Assembly (NCBI GenBank): GCA_043228905.1
Contig: JBHGNT010000020.1
Coordinates: forward strand, 3,782,001 to 3,846,000
Direction: 5' to 3'
Length of the DNA stretch: 64,000 bases
Source: Azolla caroliniana
Taxonomy: Eukaryota > Polypodiophyta
The position numbers and the translations under genes were made by a program. Under the pieces are notes generated by a model. It was not told where the DNA came from and searched no databases. It saw nothing but the letters and a program-made list of their open reading frames with translations. Below are positions 31,501-42,530 of the stretch, in pieces. Within the stretch, counting starts at the first letter, position 1. Every line of letters begins with the position of its first letter.

Positions 31501-32804
31501 AAGAGGACAAGGAATACAAGAAAATTGTGGATTGGAAGTGGGTGTGTTGGCTTTTGGGGAGCACACTAATAATAGACCATGTAACATACAATCCTAGGTA
31601 TTGATATTACAAGTCAAAAGGATTAGATTGTCTTATTATAATATGTGATGGTAGATTTATTGCATATTCCTTATTATCATTCAGATATTTAGGGTTTACA
31701 ATTTATGACCATGGCTGAAAAGAGTGATGAAATCAATTTTTACTCGAGTGCATCTTGGATATTACAGTGATTGTGACATACTTCAACCTCATGACAAGAT
31801 GAGAATGAATAAGAGGTTAACAGTCTATGTATGGAACTTTTACATCATCAAACATGGCACAAATCCATGCTTATCCATAGATGCAAATGCCCTTTGTATG
31901 TGGCTCGAAAATTAGATCACAGGTCCAAACCGAGGAAGAATTACATCTTTCTGCAAGCAAGAGACGAGAAAACCCTAGAAAGCAATACAAAGAAAAACCT
32001 CAAGGACTTTTCGGAGGCTAATGAAGCATAGCACCATTCTTTCTTTGAGGATAAAAGAGCTTCACCTTAGCAACGGGCCAATCAGTTGAGAACACTGTCT
32101 CGTGAAAACACTTTGTCATTATTTCCATGAAAACACTTTCTGTCTCGTGATAATTAGTAGGCCAAGTAGTTGAAAAAATATGCATCAGTGCCCAAGGACA
32201 CGTGATTGACTATTGCATATTTATCATCTTCAATATGGAGATAAACTTGCAGCAGATTTGGCTCTATGAAATCTCAGAAAATCATAAGCACATAAATAAT
32301 CCTAGATAGCACACGAGCATATGTACACTAAACACAAGGCTCAAACAGCATTAGATACTTTACACATTTCAGGCATATATATAAAGTAACCTCAAAGCTA
32401 AACACTGTTTGAATAAGATCCCAAGCTAACAGACATAAAATAACCCTAAACTTTGATGTGACCCATGAAGTAGCAAAACAGAGAAAACCATGGTGCTATC
32501 TCAGTTAAAACATAAAAATTGTTCATAAATTTAAATTATTCAAGCAGCTTAATCCTTGCAAGCTGCACAAATGGCAAACCCAAATTATTACAAGGACCAA
32601 AATGTATCCATTGGCCAAATATTTTTTGTGAAATGAAACTGGTGCAATTTAACTAAAACTGGGACAATTTTGGAGGAAAAGAAAGGACATTGTTTAGAAA
32701 TTAAAATATTCAGTCACATAATCTTTAACAGCTTTACAAAGACCAACCCAATTATTATGTGGAACAAAATATCCACGGGCCAAAACGAAATATACGTAAA
32801 ATAA
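28515..32804. other. Gene-poor intergenic sequence
   Basis: About 4.3 kb of AT-rich DNA between the two genes. The first few hundred bases must contain the mTERF 3' UTR. A short (GA)n run lies at 29572-29591. No RNA gene, transposon domain or credible coding frame was recognised; open frames here are all under 80 codons. Confidence 0.6.
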
Positions 32805-35365
32805 TCAAACCTGGAGGAGACTGTTTGGCTTCACAAAGAAACTACTACACGCCTCTTTACCACATTGTAGAGAACCTGGCATCTCAACATTATCAATTGA
32901 CAATTCATGAGGTTTGGTCCCAGTAGTTGTTCTACTATATGCCACATCCACATTATCCGGCTTCTCACTGATACTACTATCATTACTGACACTTATTGCG
33001 CTACTATCCACCACCACACGAGAAAGCTCAATCCTCCTTCTCTCGGCTCTCGAACCGATAACTTGCCCTAGTATAGAAGCCGCAAAAGTATAGAGCATAA
33101 CATGTTTTGGCATGTGAACCGCCTTTCTCAACATCGCAATGAAAGGCACCGATGCATGAACCGCAACGAACCAAGCCGGAGAGAATTTCTTTGTATGTTC
33201 TCTCCACACACCTAAAGGCACATTGAGAGCAATGCCTAACATGCCTACTGCGAGAACACGGGCCGGCAAGGGTTGTGGCCTTAGTGCTTTTACGGCCTCT
33301 GTTCGCGCTAGAGCAGCTCGTGCCATCACAATAGCAGTTGGGCAACGTATCTTCATGTCTTTTGGTGGTTGTAGAGCTTTTGTCACAAGAGGGAGGACTC
33401 CACTCATTGCTCGGAACGACTTTGCTATCGGACAGTTTCCTGTCTGGAGCCATTCATTACTAGAGGCTTCGTGATCCTAGAGGCCAACAAAACAGATGAA
33501 AAATCACAAAACAATTAAACAGGTTATTAAATCCCAATACTTCATTTGTGTCCACCTTGGAAGATGAAAATGCATAGTGATTTCCTTGACACTGAGAGAA
33601 TCTAGCATGTGCAAGCTATCATAATAATATGGCATACATATATTCAAGATTATGGTCCATAAACCAAAGAAAACAAGGCAATATTAAAAGATAGCAAACT
33701 TCTCCTCAACAGATCCATCCATTTCGAAAGTATTATTTCAGGTAGGTCTGCTTACAAGAATGCCAATACATTAATAAGTACAGAGATATCCATTCTTATT
33801 TTAGGGTGTTCTATTCTTTACCACAAGGAGGATCTATTCTTCTGATTCTTAAAGAAGTGGAAGTAACTAAGAAAGAAGCAATCTCTATTCTGCTTCTGTA
33901 AGCAATTTGAGAATTTGTGGTTCCAAAATATAATGCGGGAATTTCAATAGTTTGTCTATCTGATGCATGATTATATTTACTATTAAGGATCACAAATAAG
34001 CAACACATTCAATTATTAAAAAAATATGCTCAAAATACTCTTTGTTCCTGAAAATATAAAATTCCTTTTTGCTATCTAGAAAGAAAAAACCACAAAATAG
34101 GAACACAAAAGAAGACAGTACCAATTTAATATCCATATAAAAAAATGGAAGGTAGCGTCACATAATATAATAAAACAGACTTACCACTGAAGAGGGTTTC
34201 TTCTCTTGTTGCTGCTCCTTTTTCTTTTTAAGGGTGTCATCTTTATTCAGATTAAGATTTCTCTTCGCCATGAAAGCATCAAAGCTGAATGGCCCTGACC
34301 CTCCAAGTGAAGAAAGGCTGATTGCAGCTGCTGAAGCTGCCAATGGATGAAACTTTGCATTTGCAGTGGCCTCTGGCTCTTTGTCTATTTTTGTTGTTGG
34401 AGATTTCCGCGTTAATGGGATTACACCATTCTTACCATGAAATAGTTGGAATGCTAGGTCAAAATTAGGACCATCTTCAAATATAGGGCCACGGTTTCCT
34501 CTTACCTGCCAATTTTGTTTTCACGTCAGCTATTTGAAACCATTCACTGTAAGGGCAAAATTTATCAAGCATAACGAGCACAAATTGCAAAACAAAGATA
34601 AAATAGAATTATATTTCTTATCACAGTAAACTGAGGCAGGGCAGGGATTACACACATATGCATGTGTATAAGTGTATGTATATATGTATATATAAGGGTG
34701 TATGTACGTACATACGAATGCACACAAAAGAAACTCCAAAATACTTTGTTTTCCTAAATATCCTTTGACTATCTACTCTTGAGAGCAACTAGATGTGCTA
34801 TTTGAGCGATATATTGACAATTCATGTCCTTGTTTTCAAGCCTCTGCATCTGTGTATTATGTATGTAGTATGTGGTATGTGGTAGATGGTAGATGGTATA
34901 TGGTATGTGGTATCTGTATGTGCCTACGCTTGTTTTTTATATGTTGTGTGTATGTACTATGTACTCACAGGATTGGGGAACCTTGTCGGGGGTGGAGAAG
35001 CCGCTAAATATCCTTTGACTATCTACTCTTGAGAGCAACTAGATGTGCTATTTGAGCGATATATTGACAATTCATGTCCTTGTTTTCAAGCCTCTGCATC
35101 TGTGTATTATGTATGTAGTATGTGGTATGTGGTAGATGGTAGATGGTATATGGTATGTGGTATCTGTATGTGCCTGCGCTTGTTTTTTATATGTTGTGTG
35201 TATGTACTATGTACTCACAGGATTGGGGAACCTTGTCGGGGGTGGAGAAGCCGTGAAGGAGAAATCGGTATAATCGCGGATGTTCCTGAGGAAAGGGCAC
35301 ATCTGGATGCCCTCTGAGATGACACGATCCATCTCTCCAAAGCGTTGTCTCTCGCAGAAATCCAT
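32805..35365 (-). CDS. Conserved plant protein of unknown function, predicted membrane protein; three exons
   Basis: Exon 1 is 35365-35219 (start ATG, ...FPNP), exon 2 34505-34185, exon 3 33476-32805 to the stop. The introns (35218-34506 and 34184-33477) begin GT and end AG, and all three exons join in phase 0, giving 379 residues. Recognisable conserved stretches are MCPFLRNI (near residue 22), RGPIFEDGPNFDLAFQLFHG (near 54), NEWLQTGNCPIAKSFRAMSG (near 164) and VPLGVWREHTKKFSPAWFVA (near 242). Three hydrophobic segments lie at about 227-247, 255-273 and 282-297; a Lys/Gln-rich stretch at 92-105 is low complexity. I recall similar unnamed proteins across flowering plants but no known function. 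The C-terminal 80 residues are Ser-rich and variable. A 250-bp duplication copies the exon 1 donor into intron 1. Confidence 0.9.
34754..35253. repeat. Recent 250-bp tandem duplication across the exon 1/intron 1 border
   Basis: 34754-35003 and 35004-35253 are the same 250 bp; the only difference I found is TGCCTACGC against TGCCTGCGC. The unit holds the last 35 bases of exon 1, the GT donor and about 215 bp of intron 1, so the second donor copy (at 34968) lies inside the intron. Confidence 0.95.
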
Positions 35366-35640
35366 AGCTTTTGACTGCAGTGAATTCGTGAGTGAGATAT
35401 AGAGGAGACTTCCGCTTTTTTCTGTCGCCAATCCTGTGAGTTTCAGAGAGAAGAGAAAAACAAAACCCCCCAAAAGAGAAAAGGGAGAAATTGGGATGGA
35501 TATGGATGATCCGGAGAGCGTTTGTGGACACGCGACGACGGCTGCTCTCTGCTTCTGCTTCTGCTTCTGCTTCTGATTGGAGGTAGGGTTGTCTCTGCTC
35601 TGCTCTGCTTTTTCTTCTTCTTCTTCTTCTTCTTCTTCTT
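35366..35640 (-). promoter_or_regulatory. 5' leader region of the three-exon gene with simple repeats
   Basis: Upstream of the start codon on the minus strand lie (GAAGCA)n at 35550-35575 and (GAA)n at 35612-35640. GA-rich leaders are common in plant mRNAs. No TATA box is clear. The end of the transcript is not known. Confidence 0.4.
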
Positions 35641-35775
35641 TTCTACTTTATTATATCATATCAACCAACAAACATAGAAGTATGTATATGCTTCTTAATG
35701 AAGTATGTATACATACATAGAAGAAGAAGAAGAAGAAACAAAAGGAAGAAGAGTAAGAATGTGTTGAAAAGGTAG

Positions 35776-35810
<35 letters not shown>

Positions 35811-38800
35811 AAAAGTCCATTTTCCTATTCAATTCATTCATTTATGTATCCATTCCTCTGTGTCTGTGTCTGTGTCTGTGTCTGTCAATTGTTGTGGTGT
35901 GAAAAATGTGTGCCGCTCTATTCTAGTTCAAACATTCGTCTCATCTACAACACAAAAACTATGATAACCCGCTTTATGTGCACAACTAGGTTTTCTCCTG
36001 CCATTGACTTCGCAACTAGCTTCTGTCAAGAATGAACATAATCGCATGGTTGATATAAAAAGAATAAATAAATAAAAAGTCGCCAACTTCTTCTGTATGC
36101 CCGATTCCGAGAAGTTGTCGAAGATTTGGGCACTAAGTTGGTTACCAAACTTATTATGGGCAAACAGGCTTCATTCCCTTCATTGTCATGGGTGTGTCTA
36201 TGAATCTACCACTTCCTTGTGAAATTCAAAAGGTCATAAGCCAATAATACTATATGTCCTTTTCTCAATTATCAAAATTGTCAATCGACTTGCAACAACA
36301 CTTCACAATGTTGGTGACTGCCATATGTCTTGATGAGGTACATAAGTAATCACATCCAAGGAGTGTCGTGAATCTGTTGTGGTCATTTACTTCAGGCATG
36401 TTGAGAGATCGTGCCATTAATTTTTATCCAGTGATGATGTGGCCACTTGTCATTGGCTAATAGCGTTAGATGGCCATCAAGCCACTCATAACCATGGGTT
36501 CCATTTTAGAATTAATCTCCTTTCACTTTTTGCATGGGAATGGTCCTCGTTATGGCCATTCCCTTCACAATTTTAGCATAAGGGCAATGCTTCTCACCAT
36601 TTTAACCCATGGCAATTTACATTGTATCAACCATTCAATTTATTCTTCGTTGTTGCATAATCAAAAAAATGTACATGTTGTAATAATTACATTAGTACAA
36701 ATAGTTTCATAAAACATTATGAAGCTTAGATTTTGTAGTTTCCACATTGGTTTCCTTACTCAATACTTCTAGAAACTCAAGAGATTATCTTGGTCAATGG
36801 AATTCATGTACTCTAGGCTCTCGAGGTATTCTCATTGGTGGCATACATGTATGATGTCTTATGGCAAATACTCTCCTTACAAGAGTAGAACAATCAACAA
36901 TACATCATGTTTGAAATCTCATTAATTGATTGCCATTCACTTGAGAAGTGAGATTTAAGAAGTGGTTAAAGATATGAAAAACTACGATAATTTCTTGCAT
37001 TGAAAATTATAGATTGGCAAATATTGCAACAATAACACTAATGAGTTGGGAGTATCCTAACTTTTATTGACTGAACTTTTGGCACTCTCCGAAAGCTCTC
37101 AAAACTTCTTGCTATTAGCATTGGTCTAGTTGTGGATAATGGCTTTCACTTTCTACCATTTGTAAATGCAACCATCATGTCTTCCATGATATTCAAGTTA
37201 CAACGTTGTGTAAAAACCTCCACCGTTGTGCGTGTTGACATGTTAAACGTTTACGATGATAACAAGAAGCAGACAAATAGTCACCTACAAGGATATGACA
37301 ACTTAGGTAGTTTTTTCTTGACTTCCTTAATTTATAACCTTATTGTTATGTTCTTTCCCAAACTCTCCAAATAAAGAAGCTGATGATGTTTCAATATACG
37401 AATTACAAAAAAAAAGTAAACAGTAAAAAGAGAAAAGAGACATGATGAAGACAATGTATGTACACACATTTTTGAGTGTGCCATATTTCAGAAACATTCC
37501 CCTCTGTCTGATCTTGTCTTGTTCCATGTCATTACATTTCTTGATTGTTCTTCGTTTCTCTTTTCGTCACTACCTAACCTATTTCATTGAGAGTGATATG
37601 GTAACAAACATTAACTCGAAATAACAAACATATAACCATTCAAAAGAGCCAAATCAAATCCAAAACTATCTAGAAAGTTCGCACACTTCTCACCAACAAT
37701 TATGCAATGTGCATACATACATTCATGTAGTTTAAAGCTTTCAAATATTCTACCAAATGTGAATCATAAAGTAAAAATGTTTCCAAGAACATTTATATCT
37801 TACCATCTCCAACCACCACCCACACTACTTTTTGAAACCAACCATCCCAAGTAATAATAAACAAGACTCATCATCCTATACATAATGGCATCACACAAAT
37901 TTTGCCTTGAACTCACCAAATTGAACTTTGGAAAAAGCATGCGATGAATGAATGCATGGATTTAAGAAAGTATGAGTTTGAAATCCAATTTGATTTTGAA
38001 AGTGGAAGGACATAGTAACATTTAAGATAATTAGAGAGAGATGCTTCTAAATTATCAAAATCGTTTTTGGAAATAATTTTTATTTATTTTATTATCAAAA
38101 TCAAAATGTTTCAATATATAAATTCCCCTATTTTAAAATGTTTCATTCTAGAAGCAATATGTTGCAATAAAAACAAGAAGATAATAATAGGACATCCTAG
38201 TAATCTTGATTTACATGATTATCAAACAAATGAGAGAAGATCGAAGTTTGATTGTACTAGAAGTTGCTATGAAATGCAACTCTTTCCAAATGACAAAAAT
38301 GTAACTAGATTGTACTAGAAGTTTCTATGAAATGTAACTCTTACCAAATGAGAGATCAAAGATTGTACTAGAAGTTTCTATGAAATGTAACTCTTACCAA
38401 ATGACAAGAACAATTGATTAATCTTGGAACCAGCATGAATTGTGGTAAGTGTGGTTTGATAGACGGTCAAGTTAATAATCAAAGAGAGTAATACATCATG
38501 AGAGAAAACGGGAAGAAAATAGTGTTTTTATTTATTTACAAATAAAAAAGTTCAATGCTTCACTTGGATCACAAGAGAAAAAACAAGTGAAAAGAATTTA
38601 CAATGAAAACAAGCGAAAACATGATGAAAACAATTTATAATGTTCTATAGAGTCTAAGCAAAACAAACAAACATAAGGAACTATAGACCAATGAAAGGTA
38701 AATTGGGGTGCCTAACATGCATGATGGATCCAAACCTCCTCGCTCATAAAAGCAATTGTCATACATACACATTTCAAGACACAAGTTCGTCGAGGCAAAC

Positions 38801-39389
38801 CACACCACAACTTGAAGAGGGATGAAGAAGGGAGTACCAAGCTATCATCACTCAGAATTCTTCCTCTCAATAAGGTCATCTTTCCAAATTCAAGCTCCTC
38901 GTGGTGCAACACGACTTTCACATGCATGCACAAGTTTACACAAAACATGCATGTGAGAAAGCTAAGGAGGATTACTAGAGACTCAGACAAGAGAAAATGG
39001 TTTCCTTGATGAAGGAATGGAGTGCAGGTGAATAATAGTAGTATCCCACTTGATAAAAGCGTGGGGCAACACAATTAGATCCCCCCGCCCCCCCCCCTTT
39101 TTCTCAAAATGTTGGTGCTTGCAAGTGAATTACTTGCAGACCTTTTTAGTTCCTTATATTTATTATTATTGAATGAATACATATACTATGCCCATTCACG
39201 TATGTGATTATGTGTAAATTTATGTCTAGTTATTATTATTAAAGAGACAAATATGTTTCAAGGGCCGGCAGTGAGAAATGGCCGACGTGGCATCAAAGAG
39301 TAGTAAGTCAGGGACATCGTTTGACTCTCTTTTTAGAATATAAAATAAAGAATAATACTAGGAGAAAAATAAAACCATATTATGATAAT
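35641..39389. other. Intergenic sequence between the three-exon gene and copia F
   Basis: No gene supported in about 3.7 kb. Contains (TG)n at 35776-35801, a short tandem repeat at 38249-38403 and a C-rich run at 39080-39098. Open frames are short and unlike known proteins. Confidence 0.55.
38249..38403. repeat. Three tandem copies of a 53-58 bp unit
   Basis: GATTGTACTAGAAGTTTCTA followed by TGAAATGTAACTCTTACCAA occurs three times in a row, the first copy slightly diverged (TTGCTATGAAATGCAAC). Confidence 0.85.
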
Positions 39390-39394
39390 TAAAG
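39390..39394. other. Target-site duplication of copia F, left copy (TAAAG)
   Basis: TAAAG precedes the LTR at 39395 and recurs at 45795-45799 after the other LTR. Confidence 0.93.
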
Positions 39395-39664
39395 TGACAA
39401 GAATACACGCTCCCTAAGCTCAACACTCGGCCACAATCGAGTGTAGGATCAAACACAGAAAACGGGTAAGGTACGCACGACACAGTGAAGAGAAGAGTAC
39501 ACAGGATGTTAATGTGGAAAAACCCAAACTAGGGAAAAACCACGGCAGCCCACAGACTGCAAACTATCACTATATCACAATGTACAATAGTAAAGCACCG
39601 AGGCAACGACCTCGAGCTTGCTATCTTCGCCATAGGCGACGGTTACAACAGAGGCAACGACCTC

Positions 39665-39700
<36 letters not shown>

Positions 39701-40008
39701 CACAGTTACGCGCTCAAATCTTGCACCAACAAGAATGACAACAACCACACACTAAGTTTGCCCTAAGTCATATTTATACTAATATGACTTTTCGACTATT
39801 TACAAATATAGCCCCGATGGACTCTCTGAAAACATATTTACGAATATGTCCCTTCATCCGGTGAGCACTTCTCACCGGGCCTTCGCCATCCGGCTCTTGC
39901 CGGGTACTTGTCATCCGGTTCTCACTAGGTCTTCCGTTGCCCGGTACTCCACATCCGGTTCTCATCGGGTCTTCTCACTTCCCATCGAGAGGGACCTGTT
40001 TCCTGACA
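39395..40008 (-). repeat. 3' LTR of copia F
   Basis: On the plus strand it starts TGACAAGAATACACG and ends TTTCCTGACA, followed by the reversed polypurine tract (AACTCCCCCTTC). It holds TATAAATA on the minus strand (39771-39778) inside a 9-bp inverted repeat, a (CT)n tract and a CCGGTTCTCACCGG-type minisatellite at 39853-39985. Confidence 0.95.
39766..39789 (-). promoter_or_regulatory. TATA box of copia F inside a perfect 9-bp dyad
   Basis: AGTCATATT (39766-39774), TATACT, AATATGACT (39781-39789). The minus-strand TATAAATA lies across one arm and the loop. The same arrangement is kept in the other LTR at 45552-45575. Confidence 0.6.
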
Positions 40009-40147
40009 AACTCCCCCTTCACTCCGGTATGGGATGTCTTACTAGTCCAATCCACTTCCGACATGCATCCAACTTGTCAGGTGTCAGTACTTTGGTCAGA
40101 ATATCTGACCCGTTCTCGGCCGTGTGGATCTTCATCAACGCGAACTC

Positions 40148-40840
40148 TCAATCTTCTACTCGCTCCCGGATCCAGTGATACTTACGCTGGATGTGCTTTG
40201 TCCTGGAGTGGTACGCTGCGTTCTTAGCAAGGTGGATGACACTTTGACTGTCACAATAGAGCCAGTATTCATCTTGCCGGATACCGAGCTCTCCGATGAA
40301 GTCCTTCATCCATAGTATTTCCTTGCCGGCTTCCACAACCGCCATGTACTCCGCCTCCGTGGTTGACAATGCAACCGTCTTCTGCAGCCTCGACTGCCAT
40401 GAAACAACTCCCCCTGCATATGTCATTACATACCCGGATGTAGACCGCCTGGTATCCACATCAGCCGACATGTCCAAATCGGTAAAACCGTCAAGTTGAG
40501 GTTTACCGGGGCCGAATCGGAGACACATGTTCGAAGTGCCCTTCAAGTACCGGAGTATCCATTTGACCACGTTCCAGTGCTCCTCGTCGGGATTGCTCAT
40601 AAACGGGCTCACCACTCTGACTGCGTATCCTATATCCGGTCGGGTACACACCATTGCGTACATTAAGCTCCCGACGGCAGAGGCATATGGAACCTTCATC
40701 ATATCAGCCTTCTCTACTTTCGTCTTCGGGCTTTGCTTATTGGATAATCTGCAGTTTGCCGGGAGTGTCGATCCGACTGGTTTCACTTCTAACATGTTGA
40801 ACCGCTGAAGCACCTTTGTCACGTATTTCTCCTGTGACAA
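40148..40840 (-). pseudogene. Copia F end of reverse transcriptase and RNase H
   Basis: EKYVTKVLQRFNMLEVKPVG and PYASAVGSLMYAMVCTRPDI finish the reverse transcriptase; LDGFTDLDMSADVDTRRSTS, WQSRLQKTVALSTTEAEYMA and YCDSQSVIHLAKNAAYHSRT are RNase H. A frameshift near 40830 separates it from the part upstream. 230 codons open, ending close to the polypurine tract as expected. Confidence 0.9.
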
Positions 40841-41416
40841 GCCACAGTTGCTTCGTTGGCCGGTTCCGGATGATATGCATCCCCAACATCTGTCTTGCCG
40901 GACCCAAGTCTTTCATTGCGAAAGTTCGGTTGAGAGCCTTCTTCAGCATCCATATTCTGGCTTGGTCCCATTCGACGATCAACATGTCATCCACGTACAG
41001 AAGGAGTATCAGGAACTCGCCTCCTTTGAACTTCTTCACAAACACGCAGTGATAAGCCTGCGTCTTGTGGTACCCTTGATCGGTCATGAAGGAGTCGAAC
41101 TTCCGGTACCATTGCCGGGGATCCTGTTTCAGTCCGTACAGGCTCTTCTTCAAGCGACAAACTAGATGCTCCTTCCCTTTCTCCACGAATCCTTCCGGTT
41201 GCTGCATGTAGATCTCCTCTTCGAGGTCACCGTGAAGGAATGCCGTCTTCACATCCAGCTGCTCTACCTCGAGGTCCATGCTTGCCGCTATACTCAGCAC
41301 CATCCGGATGGAGGTCATCTTTACTACCTAGGCAAATATCTCGTCGAAGTCCACGCCCTTCTTTTGTTGGAACCCCTTCACCACGATCCTGGCTTTGTGT
41401 CTCGGGGGGTTGCCGG
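40815..41416 (-). pseudogene. Copia F reverse transcriptase, catalytic half
   Basis: From the solo LTR leftward: [60 protein letters not shown] and LLLYVDDMLIV, with the YVDD active site intact. A stop lies between the solo LTR and MTSIRM. Upstream fingers are at 42531-42976. Confidence 0.9.
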
Positions 41417-41604
41417 TGTCGTGAAGTACGAAAGCTTCACATTAAAAGTCTACAATAAGATAAATACGTAACTAAAATAACATTTGATAATGTTTTATAT
41501 ATAAAGATAATATTAACAACACATATGATAATATTAGATATATATGTAAAGAAAAATAATATATATATAAATAGATAAATATATTATACTACATGAACAA
41601 GAGA

Positions 41605-41658
41605 GGACTTGAACCAATAACCCTACCCTATGACTCTCAAATCTTATCATTTACTCTA
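41605..41658 (-). other. tRNA-like module 1 in the solo G LTR
   Basis: On the minus strand an A-box-like TAGAGTAAATGAT (from 41658) is followed 43 bp later by the B-box GGTTCAAGTCC (from 41615). Between them, GTCATAG could form an anticodon loop with U33, CAU and A37. T-arm pairing is weak, so a working tRNA is unlikely. Confidence 0.6.
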
Positions 41659-41758
41659 TACTAGTAATATACATAAAGTAAAGCATACTTTATATTACAT
41701 AAAGGATTTGCTTCATGATATAAAAATAAAGTTGTATGTTATATTTAATACTATTTTG

Positions 41759-41812
41759 AGACTCAAACCCACAACCTCATACACCAAAGTCAACACAACT
41801 ACCATTAGGCTA
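41759..41812 (-). other. tRNA-like module 2 in the solo G LTR
   Basis: Minus strand: A-box TAGCCTAATGGT (from 41812) and B-box GGTTTGAGTCT (from 41769), starts 43 bp apart. The middle CTTTGGT would be an anticodon loop with UUG (Gln-like). This is the best A-box match of the set. Confidence 0.65.
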
Positions 41813-41903
41813 AGTCCTTTCTCTTTAAGACTATATTTTCATGTTTATTGTTATTGCATATATTGTTTCATACATAAAAGCTCAAATGAGCGGGATGTTT
41901 ATC

Positions 41904-42003
41904 ATGCATCACATGTAATGCATGAACGCCAAATGGCGATCATGCATCACATGCATGTCTTGTACCCTCCAATGCATCATATGCATGGGGGCACCTATTT
42001 AAA
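41904..42003 (+). promoter_or_regulatory. CATGCA-rich region upstream of a TATA-like box in the solo G LTR
   Basis: At least five CATGCA/TGCATG words in about 80 bp (for example CATGCATCACATGCATG at 41941) precede TATTTAAA at 41996-42003. CATGCA is the RY motif bound by plant B3 factors of the ABI3/FUS3/LEC2 group; binding here is inference. Confidence 0.5.
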
Positions 42004-42123
42004 GGGTGAAAGAGAAGATCAAAAGGGGAATATGTATGAGATATCAATCAAATTATGTATTACATAAGAGATACCATAAAAATAGATAAAGAAGGGGAGA
42101 AGTTTAACATAAAGGTGGAGCTC

Positions 42124-42177
42124 TAGCTTGGCGGTCGTGATGGTCAACTCTCAACAAGAGGAGGGCGGTTCGAGCCT
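42124..42177 (+). other. tRNA-like module 3 in the solo G LTR (sense orientation)
   Basis: Plus strand: A-box-like TAGCTTGGCGGT (42124) and B-box GGTTCGAGCCT (42167), 43 bp apart. It lies about 120 bp after the TATA-like box, so in a full element it would be in the R-U5 part of the RNA leader. Confidence 0.62.
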
Positions 42178-42530
42178 TATCTTCATCAAAATATTGAAGT
42201 GAAGATTGTAGTGGTCTATGATCAAGAAAGAGAAGAGTGATTACCTTGCAAGATAAAATTCGGAGGTTCAACGACGTGCATAATCATTTTGTAACTCTTT
42301 CATGAAAATGATTATAAATTTCATACACTTTCTCATATATTATTTTATATCTTATCTTGTCTTATCTTATATTCCTTAAAAATCCTATTTTGTCATATCT
42401 TATTGATCTCTATTCACTCCATCTATACTCTTTCGTCTCTTCTGTCCATAATCCTAGTGATTCCATCCTCACTTTCACGTTATCCTTTGTGTGTGCAACG
42501 CTACGCTTCTAGGCGAGCCACGTCACGACA

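Larger units (their letters stand above)
41417..42530 (+). repeat. Solo LTR of family G inside copia F
   Basis: Starts TGTCGTGAAGTACG and ends CCACGTCACGACA, so the ends are inverted (TGTCGTG/CACGACA). It aligns at its start with 56612 onward and 62672 onward and at its end with 63296-63423, the LTRs of element G. CCGG flanks both sides (41413-41416, 42531-42534), a 4-bp duplication. No internal region: a recombination remnant. It holds three tRNA-like modules and a run of CATGCA motifs before a TATA-like TATTTAAA at 41996. Confidence 0.9.

Noticed and set aside
28515-32804. Additional small genes between the mTERF and the three-exon gene
   Set aside because: Open frames are under 80 codons, AT-driven, without start context, splice partners or recognisable motifs.
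33028-33453. Alternative minus-strand frame overlapping exon 3 of the three-exon gene
   Set aside because: Shifted frame of the real exon; the spliced model uses the other frame, which carries the conserved blocks.
41605-42177. Functional tRNA genes in the G LTR
   Set aside because: A- and B-box spacing fits, but T-arm and acceptor pairing are poor and no terminator T-run is placed as expected; described as tRNA-like modules only.
41417-42530. DNA transposon with TGTCGTG/CACGACA inverted ends
   Set aside because: The same ends bound the LTRs of element G next to a polypurine tract, so it is a solo LTR.
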